NCBI RefSeq assembly: GCF_020520425.1
Contig: NC_079491.1
Coordinates: forward strand, 35,331,449 to 35,395,448
Origin: Spinacia oleracea
Lineage: Eukaryota; Streptophyta; Magnoliopsida; Caryophyllales; Amaranthaceae
Length of the DNA: 64,000 nucleotides
Reading direction: 5' to 3'
A program made the position numbers and the translations under genes. The notes below the pieces were generated by a model. The model was not told the origin of the DNA. It saw nothing but the letters and a program-made list of their open reading frames with translations, and made no database searches. This document shows positions 1-13,712 of the stretch, piece after piece (within the stretch, counting starts at the first letter, position 1; each line of letters starts with the position of its first letter).

Positions 1-1740
1 TAGTTGTCCTTCATATTGCAAGTTATCATCTACAAAGAAAAGAAACTAACAGTTTCTTAAGTACTTCCATTTATTTGCTAAGATTCAAACATTTTTGAAG
101 CAGCTAGGGGGGGGGGGGGGGGGGGGGTGGAGGAGTTTAGATAAGTTGAATAATTGTGAGAACAACAGGTGTAACAGTGTAAAGGGTAAACAAGGCTTTG
201 TTTCCTCAGGCATGCATCTCATGTATTCTTAATTGATAAATGAAAAACCACTTGTTCTAGATCTTATCTTATTTAGCTTGTTGTCAGGATTTTTGGGCTG
301 CTTAACTAGCTGTCAATCTGTCATGGAACATTTGCAGGTCCAGAGTGTCAGTTTTGGGAGGAACGAGATGATAGAATATCTTGTTTTTAACTGATGCATT
401 TTTCGCTCAATTTTTTAAATTACTTCGGAAAGGAGATGTTAAAATTTTATTAAAACAAGTCTGGGATCCTCGGGTGATTTCTTTTCAGCTTCGCTGGGCC
501 ATAAGCTCACAGTCAAGGGGATCTCCTTGGCATGTCTCTTTCAGATGTAACGCCCAAGAAACTTAATGGATGCAAACCATTGCTGGCACTGGAACTCACA
601 TGCATAGAAAAAAATGGACAACTGAATGTTTCTAGATCAGGGATTTAATATTTCTGATTTGACAGAGAGGGTAGGTCGAGAGCTTCAAAAAAGTTAAGTA
701 GAAGATTTTGGACAAAGTGTATAGGTTGAAAACTCAAAATTGACAGGAAGAAATCCTACAAATAATTCCTGTCTTGCTCCCGTGGTCCCGTTCCAGCAAA
801 ACAGGACGTTCAGGACTTCAGGAATAGGTTATATGCACTCCCCATAGGCTACTTAGTGGGCGAGTTTAAAACAGGGTAAAACCAACAGAAGTAAAATGTT
901 GTTATCAATGTCCTATACTAGAGGACAAAAGTTTGATCCCTCTATAGTCCATCAAAATCTTTATTGCTCCTCACCAAATCCTATCCAATAACTACATAAA
1001 CTTCTTCGAAAGATACTGTAGAAATGATTGAGAGAGGTTCTTCCTACTGTATGAATCATTTTAAAAAAAAAGGTGTGGTGATTTATGACCACTTAATGCT
1101 ATCCAGCAGCTAACCAAAGAAATATGACAAAAATATCTCCACACAGTTACCCTCTATTGTTAGAGTTAGAGCATACATGAACCATAGCTACATAACAAAG
1201 TGACATGAGTGATCTTAGTGTTTAACATCACAAGTTCATTGTTAAGGATAAACTAAATCTCAGTCATTCTCGGTGACAAACTAAATCACCGATATGATTC
1301 ATAGAGCCAGCGGCCAGCCTTTGCAAGTTTCAACATGACAAGCGCAGAACAGAATATACTGAAAGTGTTGATTAACACAACACCCTCCCAAAATTCTATC
1401 AAAGAGAAAGCAAACACTCTGCCACCGAGTAAAGTAGCAAGAACCATAAGCCCCACTAATTCAACACTGAATGGATGATATTTTTATATGGGCCCCACAG
1501 GCGGAACTCCAAGGAGCATGACATTGTTAGTGATAACTGGGTGTAATAGACTCTCCTTTACAAAATAAATCCGTCTTCTCCAAGGGATGTCCCAAAAAAT
1601 TAGTAAGATTTTGGTTATATTGGTATTTTGCCAATGTGCCTTCCATCGTATTATGAAGGGAGACAGTGAAGTTTAGACATAGACTATACTAGATGCCACT
1701 TCTCTCGTCTTCTTTTCTACTGCATCAATGCCATGATAAT
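1..1740. other. No gene recognised (possible 3' side of the RING gene)
   Basis: I find no exon here with a recognisable protein domain on either strand. The RING gene to the right reads leftward and its last recognised exon ends at 2542 with a good splice donor, so this stretch may be intron or lie downstream of it. The only marked feature is a run of 21 G at 107-127. A short minus-strand open stretch near 520-600 could be a terminal exon but matches nothing I know. Confidence 0.4.
107..127. repeat. poly(G) run, 21 bases
   Basis: An uninterrupted G homopolymer. It may form G-quadruplex structure and is prone to sequencing and assembly error in length. Confidence 0.95.
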
Positions 1741-2248
1741 CAGGGACGAAGCCAGAATACTTACTCAACGGGGACCCGTTTATGTATAATATTTTTAAGT
1801 TTATCTACTCATAATATTATATCGAGAATAATGTAACGTTTCCTAAACATGTAAAAAAATGTGTATTTCCTATACATATTTATAACTAAAATTAAAGAAT
1901 TATTTTTTGTTAAACAAACTACTTCGTATGAAGTAATAAAAAAGATACTTAAAAAACCAAAAATGAAATAAAATTAAACAAAAATTTCCAAACTACCAGA
2001 GATATATACGAAAGTACAAACTATAAAAGGAAAAAGAGAAAAGTAAAGGGGGCATAAAATGCGGAAGACATCATCAAGGAGGCGGGTCTCGAACCCAAAC
2101 TCCTTCCCAACATTAACTGCTTTACCAAAACCTGAACAACCACTGAGCCAACTGCATAGTTCAGTCATTATTTGTCGGATATATTTTATATATGGTTTTT
2201 TTGACAGGGGCCGGGGCCCCCTTGGGCCCCAACGTAGCTTCGTCACTG
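1741..2248. mobile_element. hAT-like non-autonomous element
   Basis: The ends are imperfect terminal inverted repeats: CAGGGACGAAGCCAG on the left, and on the right the reverse complement of CAGTGACGAAGCTACG. Flanking 8-mers atgataat (1733-1740) and atgatgat (2249-2256) match at 7 of 8 positions, as expected for the 8-bp target duplication of hAT transposons. At 508 bp with no transposase frame it must be non-autonomous. It lies left of the last recognised RING exon, probably in an intron. Next to the right end is a GC-rich stretch with GGGGCCCC. Confidence 0.7.
2085..2150 (-). promoter_or_regulatory. tRNA-like Pol III internal promoter (A and B boxes)
   Basis: On the minus strand TGGCTCAGTGG (2140-2150) fits the tRNA A box, and GGTTCGAGACC (2085-2095) fits the B box, with 44 bases between them. 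This spacing and order are typical of tRNA genes and tRNA-derived SINEs. No cloverleaf was recognised, so it is probably a SINE head or tRNA relic carried inside the hAT-like element. Confidence 0.55.
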
Positions 2249-2541
2249 ATGATGATGCCAAACAACATAAACAGATCTAAGATCTTTTTGGTAAACCAAT
2301 TGATGCAAGTTACAACCAACCTGAAATTTAAACGTATAAGGAGATACTGGACTTTGAGTCAATCCAACTTTGATCCCTACAGAACATAACATGTAAATAA
2401 GAAAATGAAGAACCAGTTGTACTTAAATCTTAGTCAGTAACACAAAGCTGTACTCAGTGCAAAATATAACTCCCGCAGCACATGAAATTACCAGGTTCTG
2501 GCTCAGATAAGAAAACATATCACACTCCTAAGTGAGGTTAC
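2249..2541. other. Non-coding stretch between hAT-like element and RING exon 6
   Basis: AT-rich sequence with no coding potential that I can support. It follows the donor site of RING exon 6 on the minus strand, so it is most simply intron. Confidence 0.5.
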
Positions 2542-5466
2542 CTCTAGCTGATGGTAGTTGAAAACCATCAGTAGCAGCATCCGAGATCAATGGCTGATTT
2601 CCTAATTCTGCCACTGTACGATGAAGAATGTTTGCCCTCTGGGGAAATCCATAAATTAGATTGAATTTGAGGTTCCAAATTAAAATCAACAAACACCAGC
2701 CAAGGAAAAATACACACACACACACACAAGAAATGTAGGAAAATGAGGGCTTTTCTCCATTTCTCCATGAAAAACCAGTTCATCGTACACAAATTTTGCA
2801 CAAATATTAAAGCCTGAAATAATTTCTGGAATTCATTGTATAAAGTTACTCGTAGCCATTAAAATGATGATAATATAAATATAGCAGCAGGCGGCATCTA
2901 TAAGAGCACGCCACTTGGTTCTGATTCAGCATATTGTAGTGAATGTAGACAGTCTAGACAGTAATATCATGAACATGAAACAATAGACCAAGCAATGAAA
3001 ACTCAATTCTACATTTATACCTCCTGAAGCTGCTTTAGTTTCTGGCAAATCTCTACATCTTTCTTCTGCGAGACTATCAGTTTCAAATGCCACTCGGCTT
3101 CTTTTTTGTGCCATTCTTCCTCCTGAATCAAACAAAAAACCATTACTGTAAGCAACCAAATAACTTTCCTACCAAATGACTTATCTTCCCAGAAAGATCA
3201 AAAGAAACTACATTACAAAACAGGGAATATTGATACACAAATCCACTGCAATTCATCCATTAACCAGACTACCAGAAAATGTAGACCTATACACTTTGGA
3301 ATCCATCAAAACGGCTAAGTTAAAATGCAACTCCCTAAGCCAAACAGATACAAAGTAGCAATAACATCAGCTTCAAACTTGCGTTGAACAATCCTAAATA
3401 GCAAGCTGTAGTATACTTTGATACAGGTAAGATAGAGTTGTCATTTCCGCAAAAAGATGACAACAAAAAATGAACACCAAGTCGTAATACATGATAACCT
3501 AAAGTAATGAAAAGCAAGAGTCATGAGACAGGCCATGCAATCTGTAACATCGAAGTGACAATCCATACCTTCTTCTCAAGAGAATCACATTTAGCCTCGA
3601 GATATTGCATTCTCTACAGTTTAAGAAGAGCACACAGCTTCAGAAACTTTCTTATGAAAGATCCAATAATATTACATAAAAATTAGTCTAAAAATACCTT
3701 TTCTGATTTTTCATCAACTACAACAACCCGTGATCCATAGATCCTACGGACATCCTTCAATGTACACTTCTTGTTGCATTGTGGACACTATAAAGAAAAG
3801 GCAGATAACAAGTTCAACAAGAAGCATCACTTTAATTTATTTTTTGGCTAATTTATAAGCTATGTGTCTACCTTTCAAAATGTTACATGATTTTCAGACA
3901 AAGTACCTTTCCTGAGTTTCTTCGTTGTCCAAGCCACTTTTTTATGCAAGACATTCCGAACAAATGGCCACAAGCAAGACAACTGCATTCCTTAAAATTA
4001 GATGATAACAATCAGTTGCAACCAAGCAGATGATTCTACATAAAAAAAAGATAGCATGTGTGCGCATACATGTATATAACACTTTATATGTGTATTCATA
4101 GACACACTTAAGAATGATGGATGATGATTCCTTTTAAGACTAGCCACAAAATTGTCTGACTTCAAACAAGGGTATTCATAAACCTTCAAAAAGAAATAGG
4201 AAGAGATCCTCTCACATAAACTTCACTCAGTAAAAAGGACATCAATGCTTCTGGGAACAATAACTATGGTGAATGCCTCTGGAACCAACCAGCTCAAGAT
4301 CGTAACAGTTTACACTTTACAAGCTCCCTGATAACAGTAGCTCCTAAAATGCAAAGGTAATCCTCAAGCCACGGCAGAACTTGTGGCAAGTCAAACCAGC
4401 AATTAAATCCCAACATGCATTTGCGACGCAATAAATTATTTTAGTGGATCTAAGCTGCATTCTCGCTGTGAACACTACTAATCAAAACTTACAGGTAAGG
4501 CAGCATGTTCCTATACGGCTATAACTTTCAAACCTTGCCAAAAGCATGATCTATATGTCACTATTGTCATTATACTAATTGTTACTTACCCGTATGATCA
4601 TGCATTACAAATTTTACTCAGTGTTATTTAGTTCAGCATTAAATGTACACCATGAACATTAATCCAATGCCACATACCCTGATACACCCCCACCCCCCGG
4701 CGAGGGCAGGGGGCCTCAGTGTCTGATATTTGCAAACCTTATCCTCGTGATAATTAGGAACTGAAGCTATTTCCAATTGACCCTTGATCAAACTGTACAG
4801 TTTTCCATTTGATTTTTAGCTCCAGACATTCTAAAGGCCGAAGAATTCCAGGTTATTATTGCAGCCAATGTCATATTGTCTACAACTGAGTGAACTCTTA
4901 AAGATAACACACACCTCTCATCGACCGAAAAATCCGAAATATCACACCAACGCTGAAGCCAGGATTTCAATTCTTAATAAATGTTAAATTGAACATATCC
5001 AAATAGAGTTCTACACAATTGAATTGCAAAACCCTAATTGCAACGCAAAGAGAAACTAAAAAGGGGAGAGAGACCTGGGTTGATGTTCGCCGGAAGCAGT
5101 CCAAGGCTCCATACAAATAGGGCAAAACAAGCCCTCAACATCCTCTCTATTCCACACAACCTTCTGACTATCCTCTCCTTCGCCACACCCTCCACTTGTT
5201 GATGTCGTGCCTTCTGAATCCTGAATCAACCTCAGCGTTTGCTTCTCTCTGTCCTCGTTTTCCGAAACCCTAAACACCGCCGTAGGCGGCGAAGGAGGAG
5301 GAATCTCAATCACCTCGTCTGCTTCGACACCGTCTTCTCCCTCCTCCTCCTCCTCCTCCTCCTCCTCCTCTCCCTCTTCCTCATCCTCATCCTCCTCTAC
5401 CACGAAAAAGACCGCATCGTCATCATAATCATCGGTAGAGATGTCGCGAAAATGGCGTGTTGGCAT
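2542..5466 (-). CDS. RFWD3-like RING finger protein, N-terminal part (six exons, 3' end not found)
   Basis: Exons read on the minus strand: 5466-5075, 3982-3907, 3787-3698, 3613-3569, 3122-3021 and 2638-2542. All have GT-AG borders and the frame stays open across every junction (802 coding bases, about 267 residues). The start is the first ATG, in front of a very acidic stretch (roughly residues 19-50) encoded by a GAG/GAA repeat. A RING domain spans exons 1-3: CPICMEPW, then CLACGHLFGMSCIKKW, then CPQC. It is followed by a predicted coiled-coil segment rich in K, E and Q (LEAKCDSLEKK, EEEWHKKEAEW, KLKQLQE). The CPIC...W plus GHLFG...CPQCNKK pattern is that of RFWD3, an E3 ubiquitin ligase of the DNA damage response. 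Family members carry WD40 repeats after the coiled coil; none is visible in the remaining 2.5 kb, so the 3' half is beyond the window, lost, or too divergent for me to see. Confidence 0.82.
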
Positions 5467-7102
<1,636 letters not shown>

Positions 7103-7664
7103 TAGGGTGTTCATCGGTCCAAACCTGGACCGGACTAGACCGACCCGAACCGGATCGAAGACCGAAATTTGATAATTCAAGACCCGAAGATCGACCGATT
7201 ATGCTCGGACCGAACTCATACCGGACCGGAAAAATCGGTCCAAAATCTGGACCGGACCGGTTTGGACCGGTTGTAGACATATTTCTATATATTTTTTATT
7301 TTTTCTAAAAAATATGGTAGAAAAGAAAAAATATATATAAAAAACCAATTGTTTAAGGCTTTTTTTGGTAACTAAAATAAAATATATCACCAATATAGTA
7401 ATATTTACAACATATTAAAGGAGAGAATTAAATTTTTAAATAGTTTATATTATATTTTAATAAGGAAAAATCGATCCGGTCCAAAATCGGGTTTTGGACC
7501 GGACCGAACCGGACCGAACCGAAGACCGAAACTTGATATTTCTCGACCCGGAGACCGGACCCATTGCCTTAATTCGGGTCTGGACCGATCTGGTCCGGTC
7601 TGAGTCGGTCCGGTCCGGTCCGGTCCAATTTTTTCGGTCCGGACCAATTTTTGCTCACCCCCTA
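7103..7664. mobile_element. hAT-like element built from GGTCCGGACC-type repeats
   Basis: The left end TAGGGTGTTCATCGGTCC and the right end (reverse complement TAGGGGGTGAGCAAAAATTG, then GGTCCGGACCG) are related, with the TAGGGnTG start used by many plant hAT elements. Both arms (7115-7275 and 7470-7650) are dominated by GGACCG/CGGTCC units and also share matching phrases (gaagaccgaaa, ttgata). The middle (7280-7465) is AT-rich and non-coding. Flanks acacacag and aacacacc are only a rough target duplication. Open frames in the arms are rich in G, P, R, D and S and look like repeat artefacts. Confidence 0.55.
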
Positions 7665-7759
7665 AACACACCATCGAAAAGAAAACCCAGAAAAACGAGG
7701 GAGACAGCAGAGTATAGCAGAAGCTGAGGAGAAAAAGAGAGCGCTAAGCACCAGCAGTT

Positions 7760-10700
7760 ATGGCGCGCACACTGTCCTACATCTCCGGCACCCAGCTTCT
7801 CTCCCTCAAACGCCGTCCCAACATCGCCATCGTCGACGTCCGGTAACACCTCTCTCCTTTTTACTCCATGCCTTTTTTGCTTTTGAAATGTCGAAACCCT
7901 AATAATTGTAATTCTTATTTCGCAGTGATGATGAGAGAAGTTACGATGGACATATTGCTGGATCCCTCCATTTCTCTAGCGAAACCTTCTTGGATAAAAT
8001 CCCTAATCTTGTTCAACAAGTTCAAGGCAAAGATACCCTCGTCTTCCACTGTGCTCTTAGTCAGGTAACAGTTTCTCTCCCTTTTTAGTACTTGTGTTAT
8101 AAATTCTGAGAATTTTGAGTATGTAATGGGGGTTTTCATCAAGTATCATCAATTGATTTTGATTTTTAGATGGAATTATACTTGTTTTATTCATCTTACC
8201 GTTATATTGATTGGTAGGGTTTGAAATGGTGGGTCTGGATTGATTATTTGGGAAGAGGAGAAAGGGGTAGGTTTTGTGGTTGTGATTGAAACTTCTGGCC
8301 ATCTCGGGTTTTTGATGATCTTTCGAGCATAATTTTTAAAGTTAAAAAACATGTTTAATTATACATAATTACAACACTATGAGTTATTAAATGATTGAGA
8401 CTTGAGAGGGATTAGTTTGTTGGGGTTACTAAAAGGCGGGTTTCTTGATGGTATTTGGTTTACGAGGGAAAGAGGTTTCCATGTTTGGCTGCCTACAGCT
8501 TGAGGCACACCTTATATTACTAGATATTAGTGGTGACAACTTGAGTACATTTTAGCTAAGGGTAACCATTGGCTACTACGCACTTTCTGTTGGTCTTCGG
8601 TCTTTGCCTTGTTAATGATATAATCTGGTTGGTCCTAAAAGTCCAAATTGTCTACGCATGTTCATTAGGAGCAATGAATTCCCAATCTTCTAATTTTAAG
8701 GCAGACTACCTTGACGTATCGTGCATTTGGTTAGGCTACAACTCATAATTTTTATGCATTTCTACGTGGCTCTTGCCTCTTGGTGCTTGGCAATTTTCTG
8801 AAAACCTACAGTAGTGAAGTCTTTGCAATGCATCAGGTTATTCGGGTATAGCCCGTTAGAGGAATGGCACATTAGGATTTAGGAAGTGTCATAATAATTC
8901 CGTTATATGTAGCTTGAGCAACAAGAAGAGCTTAGAGAAAGAGAAGGCATGATCAATATTGATGAAACTTTTACTTGCTAGCTTTTTCTTAGTGAAAGTG
9001 TCTACCCACCTAAGGTGGGATTGTATGCTCTATTCGGTGATTGACAAGTTGCAATATTGTACAAAATAAAAAATGATGTTCTATGGAACAACAAAATTGA
9101 CTGACAAGTGGCAATACTGTGAAGGAAATCAAATATACTGTAAAGCTTAGAATACTAGCTTAATGGGAGAAAGTGTTAGATTACAGGATATACAATAGTT
9201 TAACTCATTGTAATTGTTTTTGAGGTGTATGTTTTGTTGCTTTTGGCCTTTGCAAGGGTTGGTTTGTATCCAAAGCTTTTGTGTTTGGGGGGTCATTCCT
9301 AGAAGGTTTTGCTTTTTGTTGTAGAAGGTTTGTCCTTTCACAGTTTTCTTTTTTTTATACGACTTTTTTTGGTGGAAATATGTTTTTTGATTACCAAATA
9401 TAAATAAATGATGTTATACACAATAAATAGTCTGTGAAGTAGTGAACTACTGAACTACAGAATTGCGAGTCTCAATATCTTATTTGAACCTATAACCATT
9501 CATTAAGCTAGTCTTGCCACTGACTGATGTTGCAGGTTTCTCTAGAAAAAAGAAATAAATTAGAGAGTTTGAGATCGCAGAATCGATTGTTATGATTATG
9601 TGTCGTGCAATCTTATGAAGGCCTCTCTTTTATGATTTTATGTTTCTTTGTTAGACATATGTGGTGACTTAGGAGTAACCCAAATGAGTGAACAAGCAGC
9701 TCTTTTTTCCCCAGTAATGCAGCTATTTTCTTTCCTTTGGGGTAATTGATGACTCAACTGGTTGATTAAATTCATCGGTTTGGTTCCCATGCTTCATGCT
9801 TTCAGCTAACTGTATGGTCAATATAAATTTCAACTGAAACTCAGTTATGATCAATTTAAATCCATCTCTATGGTCTATGATTCCTCAACTGAAATGATCC
9901 AATCTGGTTCAGTAAGGATAACCAAAATCAGTGAGCAAGCAGGCTTTTATCTGGCCTTTCCCTTGGTGCTGCAAACTTCTTTGCTTATTTCAGGAAATTG
10001 ATGACTGAACAACTCAATTCATATAATGAATCTGTCTTTCATGCTACTTGTGTTAGTTAGGGTTACCATCATAGCTTGATTGTCGTGCTCTGGAAACGAT
10101 GCCTGTGAGGGTTCAATGAAGATTCACTCTTTTTGTGCCAAATGAATGTTGTATTTATCAAATTGTGGTTGTTGGGAATCAACCGTCACATTCTGAAGTA
10201 AAAAAAGAAGATAGAATTTATTGTAGCTTTTTTCTTATTAGCCATGGAAAGAAAAAGAGAATTTATACTGGGGTGTTTCTGTCTGTAGCTAATGGCCTGA
10301 TGTAGCCAATGAGGTTCAATAAAGGCGGCTGCATTCTTCAGTTTCTTCGTCATTTCTGTCCCTATCTTGTGAGCTAGAGAAGCGTGTCATTTTGTGTGTG
10401 TTTTAGAATCTATGAAAGTGTGAATTTACACTGATCTAGACTTTGGAAAATCATGCTATTTTATCTGAAGAGTGTGTTTAATATGTTTGAGATTCAAACA
10501 AAATATTGCACTCATAAATTGTTTACAGTGATAGAATTAGATTTTTTTTTTCCGCCAAGGATTTGAATGCACAACGACAATTGTAACAGTTGCTGTGAAG
10601 TATTCCATACTTGGCTACTGTGTTCGTTAAGAAAGGAGACATTAGAAAGAGAGGGCAAATGTGCATAGCCATGTTAAGCGTGTATATTAAGTGTATACAC

Positions 10701-11419
10701 AGATACACTAGACTCAAATGTTGCCTGCTGCTGTATTTATCAGGAATTTTGAAGCTAGAAGTTTTGTATTGTTACTATTTTTGTTTTCAAAATTATTGCG
10801 GTATAAGTTTGACCCTAAGGACCCTGTCCAATAAAGGACCTGACCACTACTAAGAGCTTGCCCAATAAAAACCCTATTAACTTGACCCTAACCCTTTATC
10901 CATTGGACTACCCTGTCCAATAACCAGGTCTGCTCCATATGTCTTAATAATTAAGATATTACTATCTACTTTGGATGTCATAGTGCACCTATGTAACACA
11001 GTACGATAGAAACTAATAATGGAAGGGAGATAGAAGAAAGTGAACCAAATTCTACTTGTATGCCATTAGAGGGAGGTATTTTTTTAAAAGAGGGATGGAG
11101 GGAATGGCTTGATTTGTTTAGGGAGTTGGGCGACATTTATATTATACCTAAAGAAGATCTATATCTTAAATTTTCATAAAATAGTTTGGTGGTATGAATG
11201 TATGATCTCCAAGTTGATTAATTATCTTTAATCTTTAATGGTTTCTAGGTACGGGGCCCAAAGTGTGCACGGAGACTGGCAGAACATCTTGCTGAAACAA
11301 CTCAAGATGCCGGAATAAAAAACATAATGGTTCTGGAACGCGGCTTTAATGGATGGGAATCTGCTGGTAGACCTGTTTGTCGCTGCACTGATAATCCATG
11401 CAAGGCTGAAATTGTGTAG
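7760..11419 (+). CDS. ACR2: CDC25-like phosphatase / arsenate reductase, ACR2 type (three exons)
   Basis: Exons are 7760-7842, 7926-8064 and 11249-11419, all GT-AG, giving 130 residues. The protein is a single rhodanese/Cdc25-type domain: [20 protein letters not shown], then the active loop HCALSQVR (Cys70, Arg76; the HCX5R signature), then [13 protein letters not shown]. The active loop is split exactly between exons 2 and 3 (...LSQ/VRG...). The Cys-rich tail CRCTDNPC fits the zinc-binding end described for Arabidopsis Arath;CDC25/ACR2. That protein has phosphatase and arsenate reductase activity, and length and layout agree with this family. The start ATG is the first in a GC-richer leader typical of the family (MAR..SYI). 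The 3,184-bp second intron is unusually long for such a small gene. The exact physiological role in this species is inference. Confidence 0.93.
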
Positions 11420-13360
11420 CATTAACTTCTAAGCTTGAAGACGAATCTTTTGTATTCTTGACATGTCCCAACTTATTTCCTTGATAAAGTACATACTTGT
11501 GAATGTTGTTAATTGATCAAACTTCTAACTTTGAGGTACATTATCTTGCTGAAACGCACAGTATATACATCAAAGAGTGATAATTTTAACATGGAAGCTT
11601 GTCCCAAGTGAAAGCTATATTATGTTGCAGGTTTAATAATGTTCTTCAGTCTCGCTCTTAAACTTTTTTTCTAACCGAAGGCCATTTTGCATGTTTTTGT
11701 GTTTATCTCACCTGGGAGGCTAAAATGAATTTTCATTTATTTCAGGAGTATCTAAAGCACGCAAATTTAATGGTGCAGGCGTGTGTACATAGATCTAGGT
11801 GCACCGGGATCAAAACGACATAAAAAATACACAAACGCGTGTGTTCATTAAATCCCGAGAAAAAAAGAACAATTCCCTTGAACAAAAGAACTTGAACAAA
11901 AGAACATTAGGCTCTGTTCTTTTCAGCCCTGTTTTTCGCGTTTTTATTTGATTCTTTGTTCTTCTTTCGAGTATATATATATTCTTCTGGATTTTTATAT
12001 TTTTTAATTCAAACTGTGAAAAGGAGACAGAAAGTGCGAACTAGGTATTCTAAAATGGTTTTTAAAGAGAGAAAGTAATAACAAATTCGAAAAGTTCGTT
12101 GATTTTTCTGCTTCAACATCAAATTCAATTGATTCTTCCTCAATCTGAATTCTGCAGCTGATAATCAGATTTTGGGAGGTAAATTTTTCAATTCTGTAAT
12201 AATAAATTGTTTGTTTTTTATGATTTTGATTTTCTAATAATTGGGGTTTTGATGATTTTGACTATTTTGATGAATTTGATTTTGTAATAACCGTGCTTGA
12301 TGATTTTGATGATAATGGATTTGATTATGTAACAACACGTTGATTTTGATTATGTAATTATGTTTTTTTTCTCAGAAAATAACAATTTCACGTATTTAAA
12401 GAACACATGCTCGTATTAATAGAACAATTTCATTATAGTAGAAAAATAGATCATATGCGTTTCTTAATTTGTTCTTTTATTTTATTGTGTTCTTTTTCTT
12501 ATTAATTTCAATTTCATTTGCGCTTCATAATTTGTTCTTTTTATTTTATTGTGTTATTTTCGTATTATTTTCTATTTATCCTTACACGTTGATTTCGTTG
12601 ATTTTGAAGATTTTGATTATGTTATTACACTTTTTTTTCCAGAAAAGAACAGTTTCACGTAATTAAAGAACATATGCTCGTATTAAAAGAACAATTTCAT
12701 TATAGTAGAAAAATAGACCATTTGCATTTCATAATTAGTTCTTTTTATTTTATGGTGTTATTTTTCGTATTATTTTCTATTTATCCTTTGTTCTTTGATT
12801 GTGTTCTTTTTCTTGTTATTATACATGTTAACTTATTAATTTTCAGATATTATGAATAATGTGCTTGATAATTCAAAACCGAATGATGCTAATAATGATT
12901 CAGAATCACATGTTGTTGTGGGCCAAGATACTTGACTTGTCCTTTTAGTCTCTCTATTTGTTCATTTAGTCTTTTCATTTGTTCTTTTTACAATATTATG
13001 TTAAATGAACAAAATAAAAACACGTGCACAATTCTCATTATGCACTCTTTAAGAGCTTTTCATTTCTCCCCAGTTCTTCTTTCATTATAAAGTGGGTACT
13101 AAACGCAGCTAGTATTTTACCTAAATGTAGAATAACTTAACAATATTTAAAAATTATTATTCCTTTATTGCCCTTATTGGTAATCTATCTTTTTCCCCGT
13201 CTAAAAGCTATATAATCATTTTAACTCTCTCCTTGTGCTACAAATCGATGGTCAGCAATGATGAATTACACAAAAACGACTATTTTACGTTACCTAATCG
13301 GATTTATTTTGGTCAAATCTTATTGTTGAACGAATAAATATAAAACAAACCTGATTTCTG
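11420..13360. other. Intergenic region rich in ttgttcttt/gaacaa motifs
   Basis: The first few hundred bases are probably the ACR2 3' UTR. Beyond about 11,750 the sequence is AT-rich, with repeated words such as ttgttcttt and agaacaa and the duplication listed at 12334-12830. Frames here are Phe/Leu/Ile-rich and do not look like real proteins. The motif style recurs at 16,860-17,200, so both may be remnants of one repeat family. Confidence 0.45.
12334..12830. repeat. Diverged tandem duplication, unit about 250 bp
   Basis: Both copies share cagaaaa(t/g)aacaatttcacg or its variant, then catgctcgtatta, then gaacaatttcattatagtag and attattttctatttatcctt. The second copy starts near 12,589. The copies differ by substitutions and small indels, so the duplication is not recent. 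Confidence 0.7.
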
Positions 13361-13555
13361 GGACCTTAATTGCACCGCCGGATGTCTGATGCGGCACCCA
13401 AGCAAGACTGCCGGGGAAAAAAGTCGGTACCTTAACCGCACCGCCGGAAGGGTATTGCGGCACAAAATCTAGATCGTCGGATAACGTATTCGGCACCATA
13501 ACTTAGCTACCGAAACCCTTGACCAACATCTTAGTATAACCTCCGGAAGTTTTAG
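13361..13555. repeat. Three 65-66 bp tandem units with CACCGCCGGA
   Basis: Units start at 13361 (ggaccttaattgcaccgccg), 13426 (ggtaccttaaccgcaccgcc) and 13492 (ggcaccataacttagctacc). The spacing is 65 and 66 bp. The third is clearly more diverged. GC content is far above the surroundings. No coding frame is supported. Confidence 0.6.
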
Positions 13556-13712
13556 ACGGAGTTGTTTTTTAACTGCCAGTTGAATTTGCCGGCACCCATG
13601 TTATATCTCCATAATTTCTATTTGGAGCTCATGTTATTGAATGTGTAAATTGAAAACTTTTCATACTTTCCAGAACCTGATCTTGGTTCATTAGAAGGCC
13701 CAAATCTTGTTC

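Noticed and set aside
2085-2150. Functional tRNA gene
   Set aside because: A and B boxes are present, but I could not form the acceptor, anticodon and T stems of a tRNA; more likely a SINE or tRNA relic.
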